Below the pieces are notes generated by a model, which worked only from the letters and a program-made list of their open reading frames with translations, did not search any database and was not told where the DNA came from. A program made the translations under genes and the position numbers. 64,000 bases of DNA from Rhizobiales bacterium GAS188 (GTDB lineage Bacteria; Pseudomonadota; Alphaproteobacteria; Rhizobiales; Beijerinckiaceae). The stretch is taken from positions 6,395,001-6,459,000 of the forward strand of contig FNSS01000001.1 of the NCBI GenBank assembly GCA_900104855.1, in the 5' to 3' direction. Shown in pieces: positions 62,292-64,000 of the stretch (position 1 is its first letter; each line of letters begins with the position of its first letter).

Positions 62292-63536
62292 ATGAACAGA
62301 TCCGTTTCGTCGGACGCCGCACTCGCCCAAAACGACGCAACTGCGAAAGACGATGCGCTTGCAAGAGATAAAGCACTTGCTCACGCGCATCGCCTGCTCG
62401 ACAAGCTGCCGCTGGTCGATGGGCACAACGACCTGCCCTTCGTCATCAACCGCGACAGCGACGCCAAGGGCGATGTGCGCCGCTACGACCTGGCGCGCCA
62501 GCATCAGCGGGCCGATACCGACATCCCGCGCCTGAAGGCCGGCCGGCTCAGTGCCCAGATCTGGGCGGCCTTCATCCCCACGAAATCCCCACATCCGGCC
62601 CGCACCGTATTGGAGCTGATCGACACCATCCTGCAGCTGCATGAAGCCTATCCGGACGTGTTCATGCGCGCCTTGAGCGCGGCCGATATCGGCAAGGCGA
62701 AGCGGCAGGGCAAGATCGCGTCATTCCTCGCCGTCGAAGGCGGCGTCGGTCTCGAGAACAGCCTGTCACCGCTGCGCGTCTGGCAGGCGGCGGGCGCGCG
62801 CCTGATGACGCTCTGCCATAACGAGACGCTGGACTGGGTCGATTCGGCGACCGATGTCGCTCGTCATAAGGGGCTCACCGCTTTCGGCCGCGCCGTGGTG
62901 GCGGAGCTCAATCGCTTGGGCATGATGGTCGATCTGGCCCATGTCAGCCCTGACGTGATGCGCCAGGTGCTCGACATCACCAGGGCGCCGGTGGTGTTTT
63001 CGCATTCCAATGCGCGTGCGCTCGCCGACCATCCGCGCAATGTGCCCGACGACGTGCTCGATCGCATTCCGGCGAATGGCGGCATCGTCATGGCGACCTT
63101 CGTGCCCGACTTCATCAGCCGCCGCTCCTATGAATGGATGATGCCGTTCAAGGACGAGTTCGGGAAGACGCGCCACGATGTCGACATGACGAAGGCGCTG
63201 CCCGACCGCGAGCGCCAGCTCGGCAAATGGCCGCGCGGCACCATGGTGCAGCTCTGCGACCATATCGACTACATCGTGAAGCGGATCGGCATCGACCATG
63301 TCGGCATCGGCTCGGATTTCTATGGCGGCCCGACGCCGGACGGGCTCGAGGATGTCAGCCGCTTCCCGTATCTCCTCGCCGAGCTGATCCGGCGCGGCTA
63401 CACCGACACGGCCATCGCCAAGATCGCCAGCCGCAATTTCGTTCGCGTCTTCCGCGCCGTCGAACGGGCCGGCAAGACGCTGCGCGAGACCGAGGCGCCG
63501 CGGGTGGGACGGCTGGAGGATTTCGACGGGAAGTAG
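62292..63536 (+). CDS. membrane dipeptidase (peptidase family M19)
   Basis: This 414-residue zinc dipeptidase of the renal dipeptidase family has metal ligands visible in LVDGHNDLPF (HxD), SFLAVEGG (E), MMVDLAHVSPDVM (H) and VFSHSNARALADHPRN (H), and HVGIGSDFYGG (D). It lacks a signal peptide, so it is probably cytoplasmic. Residues 6-35 are a low-complexity stretch of repeated A-L-A-x-D hexapeptides (QNDATAKDDALARDKALAH), another tandem-repeat-derived segment. Start choice is uncertain because the Shine-Dalgarno is weak. Confidence 0.92.
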   Translation: MNRSVSSDAALAQNDATAKDDALARDKALAHAHRLLDKLPLVDGHNDLPFVINRDSDAKGDVRRYDLARQHQRADTDIPRLKAGRLSAQIWAAFIPTKSPHPARTVLELIDTILQLHEAYPDVFMRALSAADIGKAKRQGKIASFLAVEGGVGLENSLSPLRVWQAAGARLMTLCHNETLDWVDSATDVARHKGLTAFGRAVVAELNRLGMMVDLAHVSPDVMRQVLDITRAPVVFSHSNARALADHPRNVPDDVLDRIPANGGIVMATFVPDFISRRSYEWMMPFKDEFGKTRHDVDMTKALPDRERQLGKWPRGTMVQLCDHIDYIVKRIGIDHVGIGSDFYGGPTPDGLEDVSRFPYLLAELIRRGYTDTAIAKIASRNFVRVFRAVERAGKTLRETEAPRVGRLEDFDGK

Positions 63537-63544
63537 GGTTTCTT

Positions 63545-63678
63545 CCCTCTCCCGCGCTCTTCGCGGGAGAGGGTGGCGAGACGCAGTCGAGCCGGGTGAG
63601 GGACGTCGGTGAAGCGCTCAACCGTCCCTCATCCGCGTCGGCTTCGCCTCGGCACCTTCTCCCGCGAGCGGGAGAAGG
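63545..63678. repeat. palindrome cluster after the dipeptidase gene
   Basis: Two perfect hairpins, 63545-63556 with 63562-63573 (12 bp, CCCTCTCCCGCG) and 63655-63665 with 63668-63678 (11 bp, CCTTCTCCCGC), enclose a third imperfect one (GAGGGAC...GTCCCTC). It lies between convergent genes and resembles the cluster after aapP, so it probably ends transcription from both sides. Confidence 0.75.
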
Positions 63679-63682
63679 AAGG

Positions 63683-64000
63683 CTACCCTCCCAGCGCCTG
63701 ATCCAGATCGGCGATGATGTCGGCTGCGTCTTCGATGCCGATCGACAGACGCACCACATCCGGCCCGGCACCAGCCTTCGTCTTCTGCTCGTCCGACAAT
63801 TGGCGATGCGTCGTCGAGGCCGGATGAATGACGAGCGAGCGGGTATCGCCGATATTGGCGAGATGCGAGAACAGCTTGAGCTCCGTGACGAGCTTCACGC
63901 CGGCATCATATCCGCCCTTCAGCCCGAAGGTGAACACGGATCCTGCGCCCTTGGGGCAGTATTTCTGGGCAAGCGCATGGTATTTGTCGTCGGGCAATCC
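63683..64000 (-). CDS. metY: O-acetylhomoserine sulfhydrylase, C-terminal part (runs off the right edge)
   Basis: This PLP enzyme makes homocysteine (or methionine) from O-acetylhomoserine and sulfide. Only the last ~105 residues are in the window: YCPKGAGSVFTFGLKGGYDAG, LANIGDTRSLVIHPASTTH and the ending VRLSIGIEDAADIIADLDQAL, all characteristic of the MetY group rather than MetC or MetB. The frame is open to the right end. Together with metC this shows two routes to homocysteine. Confidence 0.9.
   Translation of the reverse strand, partial: GLPDDKYHALAQKYCPKGAGSVFTFGLKGGYDAGVKLVTELKLFSHLANIGDTRSLVIHPASTTHRQLSDEQKTKAGAGPDVVRLSIGIEDAADIIADLDQALGG

Overview
The window is a high-GC stretch of an alphaproteobacterial chromosome, most likely from the order Hyphomicrobiales (Rhizobiales). 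The evidence is gene order as much as gene content: metC followed by the general amino-acid transporter aapJQMP; rne divergent from an N-acetylmuramoyl-L-alanine amidase, then PBP1A and prfB; rpsF-rpsR-DUF2232-rplI followed by dnaB and alr; and radA-cvpA-purF followed by a short-chain dehydrogenase. Rhizobial-type IS66 and IS256 remnants and rhizobial palindromic intergenic repeats fit the same assignment. The species cannot be named from the sequence alone.

Layout. 1-0.94 kb: the right end of an IS66 element. 1.3-4.4 kb: a membrane spermidine-synthase-like gene, then an AT-rich block holding a complete Firmicutes-like plsY, bracketed by two 3' fragments of IS256-type transposases. 4.75-10.4 kb: a three-gene cluster encoding two exported, extremely cysteine-rich proteins (the second also with a probable beta-propeller) and an exported ScsC/DsbA-like thiol oxidoreductase; this is the best candidate for an undescribed system. 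10.5-18.7 kb: xerC, a class III cyclase-TPR protein, a membrane protein, a SLOG/DUF2493 protein with a coupled 61-aa gene, a kdpA without kdpB or kdpC, and an RLAN/RimK-like ATP-grasp ligase. 18.7-27 kb: M23 peptidase, metC, aapJQMP. 27-36.5 kb: rne, amidase, PBP1A, and prfB with its programmed +1 frameshift. 36.6-39.8 kb: a GGDEF protein and an MFS exporter. 40.4-50 kb: ribosomal proteins, two OprB-type porins, dnaB, a VOC protein, alr. 50-64 kb: EamA transporter, AdaA-like repair regulator, radA, cvpA, purF, SDR, a GbcA-like Rieske oxygenase, holC, a putative lipoprotein, GNAT, phosphotransferase, HAD, trmJ, DUF2237, an M19 dipeptidase, and the 3' end of an O-acetylhomoserine sulfhydrylase gene.

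How the genes work together. Most of the window is core housekeeping: translation (rpsF, rpsR, rplI, prfB, trmJ), replication and repair (dnaB, holC, radA, xerC), envelope (amidase, PBP1A, alr, M23 peptidase), RNA decay (rne), purine synthesis (purF) and sulfur amino acids (metC, metY end). The accessory part is concentrated in the first 18 kb. The Cys-rich pair and the thiol oxidoreductase are closely spaced and on one strand, which suggests that the enzyme folds the secreted pair.

Two sequence-level features stand out. Short tandem repeats with units of 12-24 bp occur at more than a dozen places, inside genes (in frame, in linkers) and between genes. Complex palindromic clusters sit after aapP and after the dipeptidase gene. 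I saw no tRNA, rRNA, CRISPR array or prophage.
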